The notes beneath the pieces were generated by a model. That model was given only the letters and a program-made list of their open reading frames with translations. It had not been told where the DNA came from and made no database searches. From Pseudomonas asplenii (lineage in GTDB: Bacteria > Pseudomonadota > Gammaproteobacteria > Pseudomonadales > Pseudomonadaceae), in assembly GCF_900105475.1 (NCBI RefSeq), contig NZ_LT629777.1, positions 6,386,001 to 6,450,000 on the forward strand: a DNA stretch of 64,000 nucleotides. The letters run 5' to 3'. Both the position numbers and the translations under genes were made by a program. Shown here piece by piece: positions 17,176 to 27,672 of the stretch (its first letter is position 1; every line of letters begins with the position of its first letter).

Positions 17176-17766
17176 CTAAGTTTCAGCAATGCCCGCAAAT
17201 TTCTCACGCAATTTATCAAGCGCTCTTTTGTAGCGCATTTTCGTAGCACTCAGGCCCATGTGCATGATGTCGGCGATCTCCTGGAATTCCAGCTCTGCGA
17301 CAAAACGTAGCACCAGAATCTCCCGATCGATCGGATTCACATGCACCAGCCAGCGGTCAAGCCCACCCTTTTCTTCGGGTGCCGGTGTCTTCTCCTCGGA
17401 CGCCTCCTCGAGTGGATCGAGACTCAAGGCATCCATGAGACGACGCTTGCGCCGTTCTTTGCGGTACTGCGTGATGCATTCGTTGTAGGTGATGCTGTAC
17501 AGCCAGGTCTTGAACTTCGATTTACCCTCAAAGTTCTTGAGGCCATACAAGACCTTCAACATCACTTCCTGACAGACATCGTCCGCATCACGATCGTTCC
17601 CTAAATACCTTGAACAAACGCTGAACAAAGTTCGTTGATAGCGACGCATCAACTCTTCGTAGGCGCGAGTCACGTGAAACAGCTCCGCATGCGAACGCGC
17701 CACCAGCTCCTCATCGGTGAGCTCGCGGGGGTCATAGCGCATGGATAGCGATTGGGTTTTATTCAA
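17176..17766 (-). CDS. sigX: SigX ECF sigma factor
   Basis: A 196-residue extracytoplasmic-function sigma factor. Region 2 (about 40-110) contains DRDADDVCQEVMLKVLYGLKNFEGKSKFKTWLYSITYNECI. Region 4 (about 140-190) has NPIDREILVLRFVAELEFQEIADIMHMGLSATKMRYKRALDKL. SigX controls membrane fluidity and fatty acid genes and oprF transcription in Pseudomonas. It sits upstream of oprF in the same direction and downstream of cmpX, the usual arrangement. No anti-sigma factor gene is adjacent, which is normal for SigX. Confidence 0.97.
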   Translation of the reverse strand: MNKTQSLSMRYDPRELTDEELVARSHAELFHVTRAYEELMRRYQRTLFSVCSRYLGNDRDADDVCQEVMLKVLYGLKNFEGKSKFKTWLYSITYNECITQYRKERRKRRLMDALSLDPLEEASEEKTPAPEEKGGLDRWLVHVNPIDREILVLRFVAELEFQEIADIMHMGLSATKMRYKRALDKLREKFAGIAET

Positions 17767-17800
17767 AACGAGTCGTGCCGACAGTCAGGTCAATGTCCGC

Positions 17801-17825
17801 CGCGGCCCCAGGCTGGGGGCTTTTT
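17801..17825 (+). terminator. Terminator-like hairpin on the plus strand upstream of sigX
   Basis: GCCCCA (17805-17810) pairs with TGGGGGC, directly followed by TTTTT at 17821-17825 on the plus strand. No plus-strand gene precedes it, and the minus strand lacks a T tract after the stem. It may block antisense transcription, or fold as a structure in the cmpX-sigX spacer. Confidence 0.45.
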
Positions 17826-17856
17826 GCGGCGGCATACATTAGCAGGGTTTGCCGGG

Positions 17857-18687
17857 TTAGCGGCTACTCACATGCTGTTCCAGCAGGATCCGATTGGAGA
17901 GAGAGACTAGCTCACCCTCGTCGGTCAGCAGTGTGGTTTTAACCGTGCCGATCTCTTCGATCTGACCTTCGACCTCGCCAACTCGCACTTGTTGCCCAAC
18001 CTGGTACAACTCACGCACATAAATTCCCGCCAGAATCTGTCCGGCAATTTCCTTGCTTCCAAGGCCCATGGCCAATGCAACGGCCAGACCAACGGTAATC
18101 AGAACGATCACGATCACATGGTTCAGCAGGTCGGTCTTGACCTCCAACTGACTGATCGCCACCGAAATACTGATGATCACCACCAACCCCTGGGCTACCC
18201 GTCCCAGGCCGCTGGCATAATCCAGGCCCACGCCCTCGGCGGCGCCACGCACCAGGCCATTGACCAGTTGCGCCAGCAGCATGCCGACCAGCAGCACCAG
18301 CGCCGCGCCGAACACCTTGGGCAGATACAGCGCCAACATGTCGAGCGTCGCGGAGACACGCTCCAGCCCCAGCGATTGCGCAGCCGAAACCAGGAATACC
18401 AGGAGGATGAACCAGTAGACGATCTTGCCGATCAGCGTCGAGATCGGCACCTGCATGCCGGCCCGGCTGAGCAGCTTGGTCAGTCCGGTACCGGCCATCA
18501 GGCGGTCCAGCCCCAGCTTGGCGAGCAATTTGGACAACAGGGTATCGAGCAGCTTCGCCACGACGAAGCCCAGCAGCACCACAACCAGAGCACCAAACAG
18601 GTTCGGGATGAAGTTCGCAACCTTCGTCCACAACGCTGTCATCGCTGTCACCAGACTCCGAGTCCAGAGATCAAGTTCCATATTCAA
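17857..18687 (-). CDS. cmpX: CmpX MscS-family small-conductance channel
   Basis: A 276-residue inner membrane protein of the mechanosensitive channel (MscS) superfamily, with about four to five helices between residues 20 and 205. The pore-like helix and beta domain near the C-terminus carry VALAMGLGSKEIAGQILAGIYV and a REL-QVGQQVRVGEVEGQIEEIG block. CmpX lies beside sigX throughout Pseudomonas and has been linked to membrane stress and SigX activity. The start at 18687 overlaps the end of crfX by four bases. Confidence 0.92.
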   Translation of the reverse strand: MNMELDLWTRSLVTAMTALWTKVANFIPNLFGALVVVLLGFVVAKLLDTLLSKLLAKLGLDRLMAGTGLTKLLSRAGMQVPISTLIGKIVYWFILLVFLVSAAQSLGLERVSATLDMLALYLPKVFGAALVLLVGMLLAQLVNGLVRGAAEGVGLDYASGLGRVAQGLVVIISISVAISQLEVKTDLLNHVIVIVLITVGLAVALAMGLGSKEIAGQILAGIYVRELYQVGQQVRVGEVEGQIEEIGTVKTTLLTDEGELVSLSNRILLEQHVSSR

Positions 18688-18938
18688 TCAGCCTTATCCG
18701 CACTGCGACTAGTAGGGGTACGACGAGAAACCGGCATCACGTGGGCCGATCCATTGTTCAGGGCAATCATCAGCGCTTGCAACCAACGCCCCAGCAGACT
18801 GAAGAGATCGCCCGCGCCAACTTGGCGGTTGGCGGTTTTCAGCACACGCCCAAGGCACGCATCGTCATCACGTGGAGTGGACGGCGAAGCATTGAGCATG
18901 TCACGCAGAGACTGTTCAAACGGATCGTGCATATGCAC
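18684..18938 (-). CDS. crfX: CrfX small conserved protein
   Basis: An 84-residue protein of unknown biochemical function, conserved between cmaX and cmpX in Pseudomonas. It has a polar N-terminus (HDPFEQSLRDMLNASPSTPRDDDACLGRVLK), one amphipathic or weakly hydrophobic segment (DLFSLLGRWLQALMIALN, about 42-60) and a basic tail. The start could be the third codon (18932). It overlaps cmpX by four bases, suggesting coupled expression. Identity comes from synteny and overall sequence pattern. Confidence 0.8.
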   Translation of the reverse strand: MHMHDPFEQSLRDMLNASPSTPRDDDACLGRVLKTANRQVGAGDLFSLLGRWLQALMIALNNGSAHVMPVSRRTPTSRSADKAD

Positions 18939-18996
18939 CTCTCGGACTGTCTTGAAAAGACGCGATCGGGATTTTCCGGGTCACATGCAACATCCT

Positions 18997-19992
18997 TCAG
19001 AACCAGCGCAAACGACGAAACAACCACCATTGCCCAAACGCCACGCCGACGATCAGCAGGCAGGCGATGATAAAACCATAGGGGTCCTGGGACCCTGGAA
19101 TCCCACCGACGTTGATCCCCAGAAGACCGGTGAGAAAACTCATCGGCAGGAAGATCCCGGTGATGATCCCGAAGCGGTACATGATCTTGTTCATGTGCTG
19201 GTTCAGACGCCGGTCTTCGGCCTCAAGCAGCAGCCCCACGCGCTCGCGGGTCAATTCGAGCTCTTCGAGATAGCGGGTCAGACTGTTGTTCAATTCGTTC
19301 CAGTAGTCGGCATCGTCGCTGGCAAACCAGCCCAGTTTGATCCGCGTCAACTGGCCGAAAATATCCCGCTGCGGCGCGAGGAAACGCTTGAGTCCGGCAG
19401 CCCGACGACGGATCTGCACGACCGCCCCATGCTCGGGACAATACCGCTCGTCGGAATCCGCCTTTTCTTCCTCGGCATCGACCACCTCCGAGAGCTCACC
19501 GATCAATTCCTGAACCTTCATCGTCAGGTGCTGGGCAATGTACAGAATGAGTTCGGCAGCGGTTTTCGGACCCTGTCCCTCTTCCAGCAGCACCAGCAAT
19601 TCATCGGTTGCCCGCAATGGCCGCAGGCGCAGGGAAATCACCCGCTGGGCCGCCGCGAAGATCCGTACCGAAACCATGTCCTCGGGCTCGGCGCCTGGAT
19701 TGAGGTTGACTCCGCGCAGGAACAGCAGCAATTCGCTGTCCGGCAACGGCAACAGCCGCGGGCGGGTGTTCTCTTCCAGCAACAGGTTGCAACTGAAATC
19801 ACTCAGGCCGCTGGAGTTACGCAGCCAGGTCTGGGTTTGCGGATGACTGCGATCCCAATGCAGCCAGAGGCTTTCCTGAGGCTGCAACTGCAGGTCATCC
19901 AGCTCGGTCCGAGCAATCGAGCGCGCACCACCCTTACCATCGAGAACCAGGGCATGCACCAGCCCCCATTGCGCGTTGTCTTCCTCGAACAT
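18997..19992 (-). CDS. cmaX: CmaX CorA/ZntB-family metal transporter
   Basis: A 331-residue CorA-superfamily protein. A long cytoplasmic alpha/beta domain (1-265) is followed by two C-terminal membrane helices (about 272-292 and 305-325). The signature loop reads LLGINVGG, that is GIN instead of the GMN of CorA, as seen in ZntB-like transporters. In Pseudomonas it is named cmaX and belongs to the sigX neighbourhood. The transported ion is not certain from sequence; zinc or magnesium are the candidates. Confidence 0.88.
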   Translation of the reverse strand: MFEEDNAQWGLVHALVLDGKGGARSIARTELDDLQLQPQESLWLHWDRSHPQTQTWLRNSSGLSDFSCNLLLEENTRPRLLPLPDSELLLFLRGVNLNPGAEPEDMVSVRIFAAAQRVISLRLRPLRATDELLVLLEEGQGPKTAAELILYIAQHLTMKVQELIGELSEVVDAEEEKADSDERYCPEHGAVVQIRRRAAGLKRFLAPQRDIFGQLTRIKLGWFASDDADYWNELNNSLTRYLEELELTRERVGLLLEAEDRRLNQHMNKIMYRFGIITGIFLPMSFLTGLLGINVGGIPGSQDPYGFIIACLLIVGVAFGQWWLFRRLRWF

Positions 19993-20020
19993 CCCTACCC
20001 CTGTGGTCTATTTCGAAAGA

Positions 20021-20512
20021 TTACTCAGGCATTTTCAGCGGAGTGGGCGAGACGATCACCCCATTGTTGTCCGCATACACGTATTCACCCGGCCGGAAAG
20101 TGACACCCGCGAAGGTCACCGGCACGTTCAGGTCGCCGATACCGCGCTTGTCGGTTTTCATCGGGTGACTGGCCAGGGCCTGTACCCCCAGGTCGGTCTG
20201 CGCGATCACATCGACATCGCGAATACAGCCATAGATCACCAGCCCTTCCCAACCATTCTTCGCCGCTTTCTCGGCGATCATGTCACCAAGCAGCGCACGC
20301 CGCAGCGAACCACCGCCATCGACGACAAGCACCTTGCCATTGCCGTTGAGCTCGGCCTGGTCCTTGACCAGGGAGTTATCCTCGAAACACTTGATGGTCA
20401 CGATCTCGCCACCGAAGGAGTCGCGGCCACCGAAGTTGCTGAACATCGGCTCAAGCACCTGCACCAGCTCCGGATAGGCATCGCACAGGTCGGGAGTGAC
20501 GTAATGGTTCAT
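20021..20512 (-). CDS. rraA: RraA-family protein (ribonuclease E activity regulator A)
   Basis: A 163-residue RraA/MenG-like protein. E. coli RraA binds RNase E and lowers its activity; other family members are aldolases. The blocks [43 protein letters not shown] and [14 protein letters not shown] closely follow E. coli RraA. The start is set at the ATG two codons inside the longest frame ([15 protein letters not shown]). The gene lies 28 bases downstream of the cmaX start region on the same strand, as in other Pseudomonas. Confidence 0.92.
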   Translation of the reverse strand: MNHYVTPDLCDAYPELVQVLEPMFSNFGGRDSFGGEIVTIKCFEDNSLVKDQAELNGNGKVLVVDGGGSLRRALLGDMIAEKAAKNGWEGLVIYGCIRDVDVIAQTDLGVQALASHPMKTDKRGIGDLNVPVTFAGVTFRPGEYVYADNNGVIVSPTPLKMPE

Positions 20513-20670
20513 GGACAAACTCCTGTCGGTGAAAGAACGTAATCGAGGTACCCAGCATCCTCGGCACCTGCTTGAAGAAACGCTCTATCCAGTCGATTGT
20601 TTAGACAATGACCAGAAATGCTCAATGCGTCATATGTTAGCCGCAACCATCTTGAAGCGAAATGCCCTTG

Positions 20671-21660
20671 TCAGAGCGCTGGCTGAACCTCGGCTGACTG
20701 AACCGGCAGAAAAGCCTGCGGATCGCGCAGCCAATCGGCAACCAACGGCCAGACTTCGGCCTGCGCCGGTTTGCTGACCAACATCTCGACATGCCCGAAT
20801 GGCGAGCTGAACCCGGCCTCGCGACCCAGGCAGATAAAGCGCTTGAGCGGCGAACCGATCTGCTCGAACAACTTTCGACAGGCCCATGCCGGGTCCTGCC
20901 GGTCACCCTCGGCGCTCACCGCCAGCACCGGTACATCGACCTCGGCCAGACCCTCCCACCAGTTGCGCTCCTTGTCACCGAAACGACCGAACAGGCCATA
21001 CCAACGCATGCTTTCCAACGCCAGGCCGATCGGCTCATCCTCCGGCCCGCGTTTGAGACGCGAGCCCGACAGATGGGCGAAGCGCTTGAGCAGCAAACGC
21101 CCGCTCCACTCCACCGGCGGAATCTTCAAGGGCCAATAGGTACGACTGACCTGGCAACCGAACAAGGCCGCCGAGGCCACTGCTGGCGCGCCCAGGTACT
21201 GGCCGCCCAGAGCAGCCGCCAGGGTCGTGCCACCCAGGGAGTGGCCGATCCAGTGGGGAATCTGGCCACTCTGCTCACGAACGAAAGCCGCGATGGCCGG
21301 CAGATCGTAACGGGCGTAATCGGCGACGCGGTTCTTGCGATAATCCTGGTTGCGCACGGAAAGGCCATGGCCGCGCATCTCCGCAACCCAGACATCGAAA
21401 CCGGCGCGCGCCAGATAGGCGCCCAGACCAATGCCCTTGGGCGAGAACCAGAAACGTCGGTTGGAAAAACTGCCATGCAGGAGAATGACCGGCACGCCAC
21501 GGGCCTGCGGTTCGTCGGCCAGCCCAAGGCGGGTCACCGCCAGCTCGACGGTGAGATCGGGGCTGTTGCCCGGTTTCAAACGATAGACATCTTCGCTCAG
21601 GTCGCCACGACGCTCGGCGCTGAGCAAAGCCACCGGAAAAAGATCACTGCTGCTTTGCAT
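20671..21660 (-). CDS. Alpha/beta hydrolase
   Basis: A 329-residue alpha/beta hydrolase. The nucleophile elbow is GHSLGG in PHWIGHSLGGTTLAAALGG, and an oxyanion-type VILLHGSFSN block lies near residue 60. A late GHVEMLVS supplies the likely catalytic histidine. There is no signal peptide. The start at 21660 (MQSSSDLFPV) was preferred over a frame extension 18 codons longer. A homologue sits between rraA and ppsA in other pseudomonads; the substrate is unknown, with an esterase or lipase-like role most probable. Confidence 0.82.
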   Translation of the reverse strand: MQSSSDLFPVALLSAERRGDLSEDVYRLKPGNSPDLTVELAVTRLGLADEPQARGVPVILLHGSFSNRRFWFSPKGIGLGAYLARAGFDVWVAEMRGHGLSVRNQDYRKNRVADYARYDLPAIAAFVREQSGQIPHWIGHSLGGTTLAAALGGQYLGAPAVASAALFGCQVSRTYWPLKIPPVEWSGRLLLKRFAHLSGSRLKRGPEDEPIGLALESMRWYGLFGRFGDKERNWWEGLAEVDVPVLAVSAEGDRQDPAWACRKLFEQIGSPLKRFICLGREAGFSSPFGHVEMLVSKPAQAEVWPLVADWLRDPQAFLPVQSAEVQPAL

Positions 21661-21754
21661 AAGGCTCTTGCACAAAAAAGGGCGATGCCTGCGCGGCTTC
21701 GCCCCATATGACACAAAGTACCCGCGCCGAGGCGCCGGTACCCCCTCTTTCGGA

Positions 21755-24124
21755 TTACGCCTGGCCTTCGGCCAGGAAGAACCAGGTTTCCAGCACGCTA
21801 TCGGGGTTCAGGGACACGCTTTCGATGCCCTGTTCCATCAGCCAGCGCGCCAGATCCGGATGGTCGGAAGGCCCCTGGCCGCAGATACCGATGTACTTGC
21901 CGGCCTTGTTGCAGGCCTGGATGGCGTTGGACAGCAGCTTCTTCACCGCCGGGTTACGCTCATCGAACAGGTGCGCGATGATCCCCGAGTCGCGGTCCAG
22001 GCCCAGGGTCAGCTGGGTCAGGTCGTTGGAGCCGATGGAGAAACCGTCGAAGTGTTCGAGGAACTCGTCGGCCAGAATCGCGTTGGACGGCAGCTCGCAC
22101 ATCATGATCACGCGCAGGCCGTCCTGGCCGCGGGCCAGGCCGTTGGCCGCCAGCAGTTCGACCACCTGGCTGGCTTCGCCGAGGGTACGGACGAACGGCA
22201 CCATGATCTCGACGTTGGTCAGGCCCATTTCGTTACGCACACGCTTGAGTGCACGGCACTCCAGCTCGAAACAGTCACGGAACGATTCGCTGATGTAGCG
22301 CGAAGCGCCACGGAAGCCCAGCATCGGGTTTTCTTCTTCCGGCTCGTAGAGCTTGCCGCCGATCAGGTTGGCGTATTCGTTGGACTTGAAGTCCGACAGA
22401 CGCACGATGACCTTCTTCGGCCAGAATGCGGCCGCCAGGGTGCTGATGCCTTCAACCAGCTTCTCGACATAAAAACCGACCGGGTCGTCGTAGCCGGCGA
22501 TGCGCTTGTCGACGCTTTCCTTGATTTCCAGCGGCAGCCCGGCGTAGTTCAGCAACGCCTTGGGGTGCACACCGATCATGCGGTTGATGATGAACTCCAG
22601 GCGGGCCAGGCCCACACCGGCGTTCGGCAACTGCGCAAAGTCGAAGGCACGATCCGGGTTGCCGACGTTCATCATGATCTTGAACGGCAGTTCCGGCATG
22701 GCATCGACGGAGTTTTTCTTGATGTCGAAGCCCAGTTCGCCTTCGAAGATATAGCCGGTGTCGCCTTCGGCGCAGGACACGGTGACGCCCTGGCCGTCCT
22801 TGAGCAGTTCGGTGGCGTTGCCGCAACCGACCACCGCCGGAATACCCAGCTCACGGGCGATGATCGCCGCGTGGCAGGTACGCCCGCCACGGTTGGTGAC
22901 GATGGCACTGGCGCGCTTCATCACCGGTTCCCAGTCCGGGTCGGTCATGTCGGAGACCAGTACGTCGCCGGGCTGGACCTTGTCCATCTCGGACACGTCC
23001 TTGATGATCCGCACCTTGCCGGCGCCGATGCGCTGGCCAATGGCACGACCTTCGGCCAGCACGGTGCCGGTTTCCTTGAGCAGGTAGCGCTCCATGACGT
23101 TGGCCTGGGTGCGGCTCTTCACGGTTTCCGGACGCGCCTGGACGATGTACAGCTTGCCGTCGTCACCGTCCTTGGCCCACTCGATGTCCATCGGGCACTG
23201 ATAGTGCTTCTCGATGATCATCGCCTGCTTGGCCAGCTCGCTGACTTCGGCGTCACTCAGGCAGAAGCGCGCGCGGTCGGCCTTGTCGACGTCGACGGTC
23301 TTGACCGAACGACCGGCCTTGGCCTCGTCGCCGTAGATCATCTTGATTGCCTTGCTACCCAGATTGCGGCGCAGGATCGCCGGGCGACCGGCAGCCAGGG
23401 TGTTCTTGTGAACGTAGAACTCGTCCGGGTTGACCGCACCCTGCACGACGGTTTCACCCAGACCGTAGGCGCCGGTGATGAACACCACGTCACGAAAGCC
23501 CGACTCGGTGTCGAGGGTGAACATCACGCCGGCGGTACCGGTTTCCGAACGGACCATGCGCTGCACGCCAGCCGACAGGGCCACCAGCTTGTGGTCGAAG
23601 CCCTGGTGCACGCGGTAGGAAATGGCGCGGTCGTTGAACAGCGAAGCGAACACTTCCTTGGCCGCGCGGATGACGTTTTCGACGCCGCGGATGTTCAGGA
23701 AGGTTTCCTGCTGGCCAGCGAAGGAGGCGTCCGGCAGGTCTTCGGCGGTGGCCGAGGAACGCACGGCCACGGCCATGTCCGGATTGCCCGCCGACAGCGC
23801 GGCGAAAGCGGTGCGGATCTCGCTGTTGAGACGCTCGGGGAATTCGGCTTCCATGATCCACTGGCGGATCTGCGCGCCGGTTTTGGCCAGGGCATTGACG
23901 TCGTCGACATCCAGCGCGTCGAGCGCTGCATGGATCTGGTCGTTCAGGCCGCTGAGTTCGAGAAAATCACGATACGCCTGAGCCGTAGTGGCAAAGCCGC
24001 CGGGAACCGACACACCGGCGCCCGCGAGGTTACTGATCATCTCGCCAAGGGATGCGTTCTTGCCCCCTACGTGCTCCACATCATGGACGCCGAGCTTATC
24101 GAGGGAAACTACGTACTCTACCAA
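21755..24124 (-). CDS. ppsA: Phosphoenolpyruvate synthase
   Basis: A 789-residue enzyme that makes phosphoenolpyruvate from pyruvate and ATP for gluconeogenesis. The N-terminal ATP-grasp domain has [12 protein letters not shown] and [25 protein letters not shown]. The phosphohistidine loop is [21 protein letters not shown] (about residue 415). The C-terminal barrel contains PFVRTLGEA and [16 protein letters not shown] with the downstream cysteine GICGQGPSD. It is divergent from ppsR, its regulator, with about 180 bases between. Confidence 0.98.
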   Translation of the reverse strand: MVEYVVSLDKLGVHDVEHVGGKNASLGEMISNLAGAGVSVPGGFATTAQAYRDFLELSGLNDQIHAALDALDVDDVNALAKTGAQIRQWIMEAEFPERLNSEIRTAFAALSAGNPDMAVAVRSSATAEDLPDASFAGQQETFLNIRGVENVIRAAKEVFASLFNDRAISYRVHQGFDHKLVALSAGVQRMVRSETGTAGVMFTLDTESGFRDVVFITGAYGLGETVVQGAVNPDEFYVHKNTLAAGRPAILRRNLGSKAIKMIYGDEAKAGRSVKTVDVDKADRARFCLSDAEVSELAKQAMIIEKHYQCPMDIEWAKDGDDGKLYIVQARPETVKSRTQANVMERYLLKETGTVLAEGRAIGQRIGAGKVRIIKDVSEMDKVQPGDVLVSDMTDPDWEPVMKRASAIVTNRGGRTCHAAIIARELGIPAVVGCGNATELLKDGQGVTVSCAEGDTGYIFEGELGFDIKKNSVDAMPELPFKIMMNVGNPDRAFDFAQLPNAGVGLARLEFIINRMIGVHPKALLNYAGLPLEIKESVDKRIAGYDDPVGFYVEKLVEGISTLAAAFWPKKVIVRLSDFKSNEYANLIGGKLYEPEEENPMLGFRGASRYISESFRDCFELECRALKRVRNEMGLTNVEIMVPFVRTLGEASQVVELLAANGLARGQDGLRVIMMCELPSNAILADEFLEHFDGFSIGSNDLTQLTLGLDRDSGIIAHLFDERNPAVKKLLSNAIQACNKAGKYIGICGQGPSDHPDLARWLMEQGIESVSLNPDSVLETWFFLAEGQA

Positions 24125-24303
24125 GGTGATCTCTCCACTGACTGTGTTGGATAAAGCTCAGGAGCGGGCCATGCTGAGATGGCTGGTCTGTCCGCTCTGT
24201 GGCCTGGACCTGGAAAATAAGTGAGAATGCCAGCCACTCCAGGCCGGCAAATCCCGCCTATCATACTCCAAGAATCGTCATCAGCTTAAGGCCCAAGGCG
24301 CAA

Positions 24304-25122
24304 ATGAAACGATCTGCTTTCTTTATCTCCGATGGCACCGGCATCACCGCCGAAACCCTGGGTCAAAGCCTGTTGGCGCAGTTCGAGAACATTACCTTCG
24401 CCAAATCCACGCAACCCTACATCGACAGCGTGGACAAGGCCCGGGCCATGGTCCAGAAGATCAACAGCGCCGCAGAACGGGACGGTTTCCGTCCGATCAT
24501 CTTCGACACCATTGTCAATCAGGACATTCGTGAGATTCTCGCAACGTCCAATGGTTTCATGATCGACATTTTCTCCACCTTCCTCGCCCCACTGGAGCAG
24601 GAGTTGAGCGAGCACTCCTCGTACTCGGTAGGCAAATCCCACTCGATAGGCGGCAACTCCAACTATATGGAGCGGATCGAGGCGGTGAATTTCGCCCTCG
24701 ACAACGACGACGGCGCCCGCACCCACTACTACGACAAGGCCGACCTGATCCTGGTCGGCGTGTCGCGCTGCGGCAAGACACCGACGTGCCTGTACATGGC
24801 GATGCAGTTCGGCATCCGTGCGGCCAACTATCCGTTGACCGAGGAAGACATGGAGCGCCTGCAGTTGCCGACGGCCCTGCGCGCACACCAGCACAAGCTG
24901 TTCGGCCTGACCATCGACCCGGACCGCCTGACCGCGATCCGCAACGAGCGCAAGCCCAACAGCCGCTATTCGAGCTACGCCCAGTGCGAATTCGAGGTGC
25001 GTGAGGTGGAAAACCTGTTCCGCCGGGAAAATATCCCGCACATCAACTCCACGCATTTTTCCGTGGAGGAGATTTCGGCGAAGATTCTGGTGGAGAAAGG
25101 CGTGGAGCGCCGCTTCAAATAA
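24304..25122 (+). CDS. ppsR: PEP synthase regulatory kinase/pyrophosphorylase
   Basis: A 272-residue DUF299-family protein that phosphorylates (with ADP) and dephosphorylates PEP synthase. The start [24 protein letters not shown] is the family N-terminus, chosen inside a longer open frame. The P-loop is [11 protein letters not shown] at about 155-165. Motifs KSHSIGG and [14 protein letters not shown] follow the family pattern. It is transcribed away from ppsA, sharing the intergenic region. Confidence 0.96.
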   Translation: MKRSAFFISDGTGITAETLGQSLLAQFENITFAKSTQPYIDSVDKARAMVQKINSAAERDGFRPIIFDTIVNQDIREILATSNGFMIDIFSTFLAPLEQELSEHSSYSVGKSHSIGGNSNYMERIEAVNFALDNDDGARTHYYDKADLILVGVSRCGKTPTCLYMAMQFGIRAANYPLTEEDMERLQLPTALRAHQHKLFGLTIDPDRLTAIRNERKPNSRYSSYAQCEFEVREVENLFRRENIPHINSTHFSVEEISAKILVEKGVERRFK

Positions 25123-25172
25123 CCTTGCCCGCCGCCGCTATGCGTCGGCCCTGGCGGCCTCTCCCCGCCGAA

Positions 25173-26600
25173 TCAGCCGCCGTACAAAGGCACACGCCCC
25201 TGTCCCAGCACCTGGGCCAGGGTTTCGAAGCCGGCCAGCAACTGCCCGTCGTCCCCCGTGGTATTGCACACGCTGGCCCGCACGCACTGCGCCGCCGCGC
25301 TGTGACCGACGGCAAAGACCTCCGCCGTGGCGATCAGGTAGCCCCGCTCCTTGAGCGCCGTCTCCACTTCCGAGGCGCGCAGGGATTCAGGCACGCTGAT
25401 CCAGAAATGCGGACTGTTGCGGTGAGTGCGGTACTCCAACCCGGCCAGCAACCCCTCGACCAGCGCCTTGCGCCGACTGACTTCCAGCACCTGCCGCTCC
25501 AGCAGCGCCCGTGCCTCACCGTCCTCGATCCACTGTGCCGCCAGCTCATGCATCAACGGTGTCGCCATCCAGCAACTGGCACGCAGGCCGGCGGCCAGCC
25601 GTCCAATCAACGCCTGCGGCCCATGCACATAGCCGACCCGCAGGCCGGCAGCCACCGCCTTGCTCAGACTACCAATCAACAGGGTGCGCTCGGGGGCGAA
25701 AAAACTCAGCGGTTCCGGCCGGTCCTGAACCAGCACGCCATGGGTTTCATCCTCGATAATCAGCAGGTTGTGCCGGCGACAGACCTCGACCAGCGCCTGG
25801 CGCCGCTCCAACGATTGCACGCTGGCGATCGGGTTCTGCAAGGTCGGTGTGCAATACACGGCTGAAACCCGGTGACCGCGACACACTTCTTCGACCGCTT
25901 GCGGCAACAGCCCTTCGGCATCCATTTGCGCGCCGATCAGACGAATCCCCAACAACCGCGCCGCACTGATCAGGCCCGGATAGCTCAGGTTTTCCGTGAC
26001 CAGCACATCCCCCGATTTCAACAAGCCGAGCATCGCACTGAGCAAGCCGTGCTGACCGCCGTTGACGCAAACCACTTGCTGCGCACTGGCGACAAAGCCG
26101 CCGTGACTCAACCACTGGGCACCGGCCTGGCGGTGCCGTTCGAAGCCGACCTCCGGCGCATAGTTGGCCAACGCGGCGATGACCTGCGGGTCGCTGGCCA
26201 GAGCCTGCAGGCTACGGGCAAAGCACTGCGCCTCGGCACCGGGAATATGCGTGTTGCGGCTCATGTCGAAATACGCCTGGGAGCCCTCGCCGGGATGGCG
26301 AAAACCACGGTCGCGCTGCTGCTCGCGAGCACGATCACGGACAAAGGTACCGTCGCCGATCCGCGCCACCACCCGTCCCAGGCGCTCGAGCTCGCCATAG
26401 GCGCGGCTGACAGTAGCCACCGTGACGCCCAGTTGGTCGGACAGCCGCCGATGGGGCGGTAACTTGGTACCGGGCACAATGACACCGTCTTCAATACCCC
26501 GCTCGATCACATCACTGATGCGCTTGTACTTGAGTCCTTGGCCGTCGAGCAGTCCGGCACGCAACATTGGCACCATGTCATTATAGTTTTTGACAGTCAT
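25173..26600 (-). CDS. MocR/PdxR-type GntR regulator with aminotransferase domain
   Basis: A 475-residue regulator. An N-terminal GntR winged helix (about 20-85) has KLPPHRRLSDQLGVTVATVSRAYGELERLG. A fold-type I aminotransferase domain follows (about 110-470), with NLSYPG, IIEDETHGVL and the presumed PLP lysine in LLIGSLSKAVAAGLRVGY. The start at 26600 (MTVKNYND) was preferred to a GC-poor extension of 14 codons. It is divergent from an EamA exporter gene 91 bases away, so it probably controls that gene in response to an amino compound. Confidence 0.9.
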   Translation of the reverse strand: MTVKNYNDMVPMLRAGLLDGQGLKYKRISDVIERGIEDGVIVPGTKLPPHRRLSDQLGVTVATVSRAYGELERLGRVVARIGDGTFVRDRAREQQRDRGFRHPGEGSQAYFDMSRNTHIPGAEAQCFARSLQALASDPQVIAALANYAPEVGFERHRQAGAQWLSHGGFVASAQQVVCVNGGQHGLLSAMLGLLKSGDVLVTENLSYPGLISAARLLGIRLIGAQMDAEGLLPQAVEEVCRGHRVSAVYCTPTLQNPIASVQSLERRQALVEVCRRHNLLIIEDETHGVLVQDRPEPLSFFAPERTLLIGSLSKAVAAGLRVGYVHGPQALIGRLAAGLRASCWMATPLMHELAAQWIEDGEARALLERQVLEVSRRKALVEGLLAGLEYRTHRNSPHFWISVPESLRASEVETALKERGYLIATAEVFAVGHSAAAQCVRASVCNTTGDDGQLLAGFETLAQVLGQGRVPLYGG

Positions 26601-26691
26601 CGGCGACCTCAATACTGTGAATTTGCCCCATCGACTGAACATATTAGCCGACTGAAAGGTTTATTCACGCTATTTCCGCAGGAATGACACC

Positions 26692-27660
26692 ATGTCAATT
26701 TTAGCCAACCTTGCCTTTCCCGCAGCCGAACGGCGCCGCTACGCCGCCGCCTTGCTGACCAGCCTGTTGTTCCTGATTGTCTGCCTGTGCTGGGGCACCA
26801 CTTGGTTGGGGATCAAGATCGCCGTGGAAAGCGTACCGCCATTGACCGCCGCCGGACTGCGCTTCCTGATCGCCTTCCCACTGTTCCTCGGTTTTGCCGT
26901 CTGGCGCCGAGAGCCGCTGTGCTTTCCCCGGGAACGCCGCGGCTTTTTCGTGTTCGTCACCCTCTGCTATTTCAGTCTGCCTTACTACCTGCTGAACTAC
27001 GGCGAAATGCATGTTTCCTCGGGCCTGAGCGCGCTGCTGTTCAGTTGCATGCCCGTGTTCATCCTGATTTTCTCGGCGCTGCTGCTGAGGGAAAAGATCT
27101 ACCGGTCTCAGGTCTTCGGGATTGTCATGGGGTTTGCCAGCCTGTTCATGATTCTGCGCAGCCAGGGCCTGCGCCTGGATCACGCCGAGCTGTTCGGGGT
27201 CCTGGCGATCCTGGCGACGGCGGTGATGCACGCCTTGTGCTACGTGATCACCAAGCAGAAGGGCCAGGCTATCAGCGTGATCACCTACAACACCCTGCCC
27301 ATCGGCATTGCCGGCCTGATGCTGTTTGTCGCGGGACTGGGGCTCGAGTCGCCGCACTTCGACGCGATCACCCCACGTTCGTGGGGTGCGCTGTTCTACC
27401 TGGGGCTGGTCGCATCAGTCGGCGGTTTTCTTGTCTACTTCCTGCTGCTCAAGCGGCTGAGCCCGGTGATCCTGTCGTTCGTCTTCATCATCTTCCCGGT
27501 GTTCGCCGTGCTGATCGGCGCCTGGTACGAAGACCTGCCGGTGTCCGGGGACCTGATGCTGTATTCGGCGACCCTGCTGATCGGTTTTGCGATCACCAAG
27601 CTGCCGCTGGAGAAATACCTGGCCGCGAGGCGCTCCGTTGGCCAGCGACAGGACCCTTGA
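26692..27660 (+). CDS. EamA-family (DMT superfamily) exporter
   Basis: A 322-residue membrane protein with about ten helices in two EamA repeats. The first repeat includes CLCWGTTWLGIKIAVESVPPLTAAGLRFLIAFPLF, and the second SVGGFLVYFLLLKRLSPVILSFVFIIFPVFAVLIG. Family members export amino acids, drugs or metabolites; the substrate cannot be told. Divergence from a MocR regulator suggests control by that protein. The gene end faces prpF across a 72-base gap containing a REP-like half. Confidence 0.88.
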   Translation: MSILANLAFPAAERRRYAAALLTSLLFLIVCLCWGTTWLGIKIAVESVPPLTAAGLRFLIAFPLFLGFAVWRREPLCFPRERRGFFVFVTLCYFSLPYYLLNYGEMHVSSGLSALLFSCMPVFILIFSALLLREKIYRSQVFGIVMGFASLFMILRSQGLRLDHAELFGVLAILATAVMHALCYVITKQKGQAISVITYNTLPIGIAGLMLFVAGLGLESPHFDAITPRSWGALFYLGLVASVGGFLVYFLLLKRLSPVILSFVFIIFPVFAVLIGAWYEDLPVSGDLMLYSATLLIGFAITKLPLEKYLAARRSVGQRQDP

Positions 27661-27672
27661 GCCTTGCGGACG

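Noticed and set aside
17989..20103. Plus-strand frame of 704 codons over cmpX, crfX and cmaX
   Set aside because: Gln/His-rich antisense translation; three established genes occupy the other strand.
21668..24154. Plus-strand open frame of 828 codons opposite ppsA
   Set aside because: It is the mirror of ppsA codon use in high-GC DNA; it shows no domain and ppsA has full motifs.
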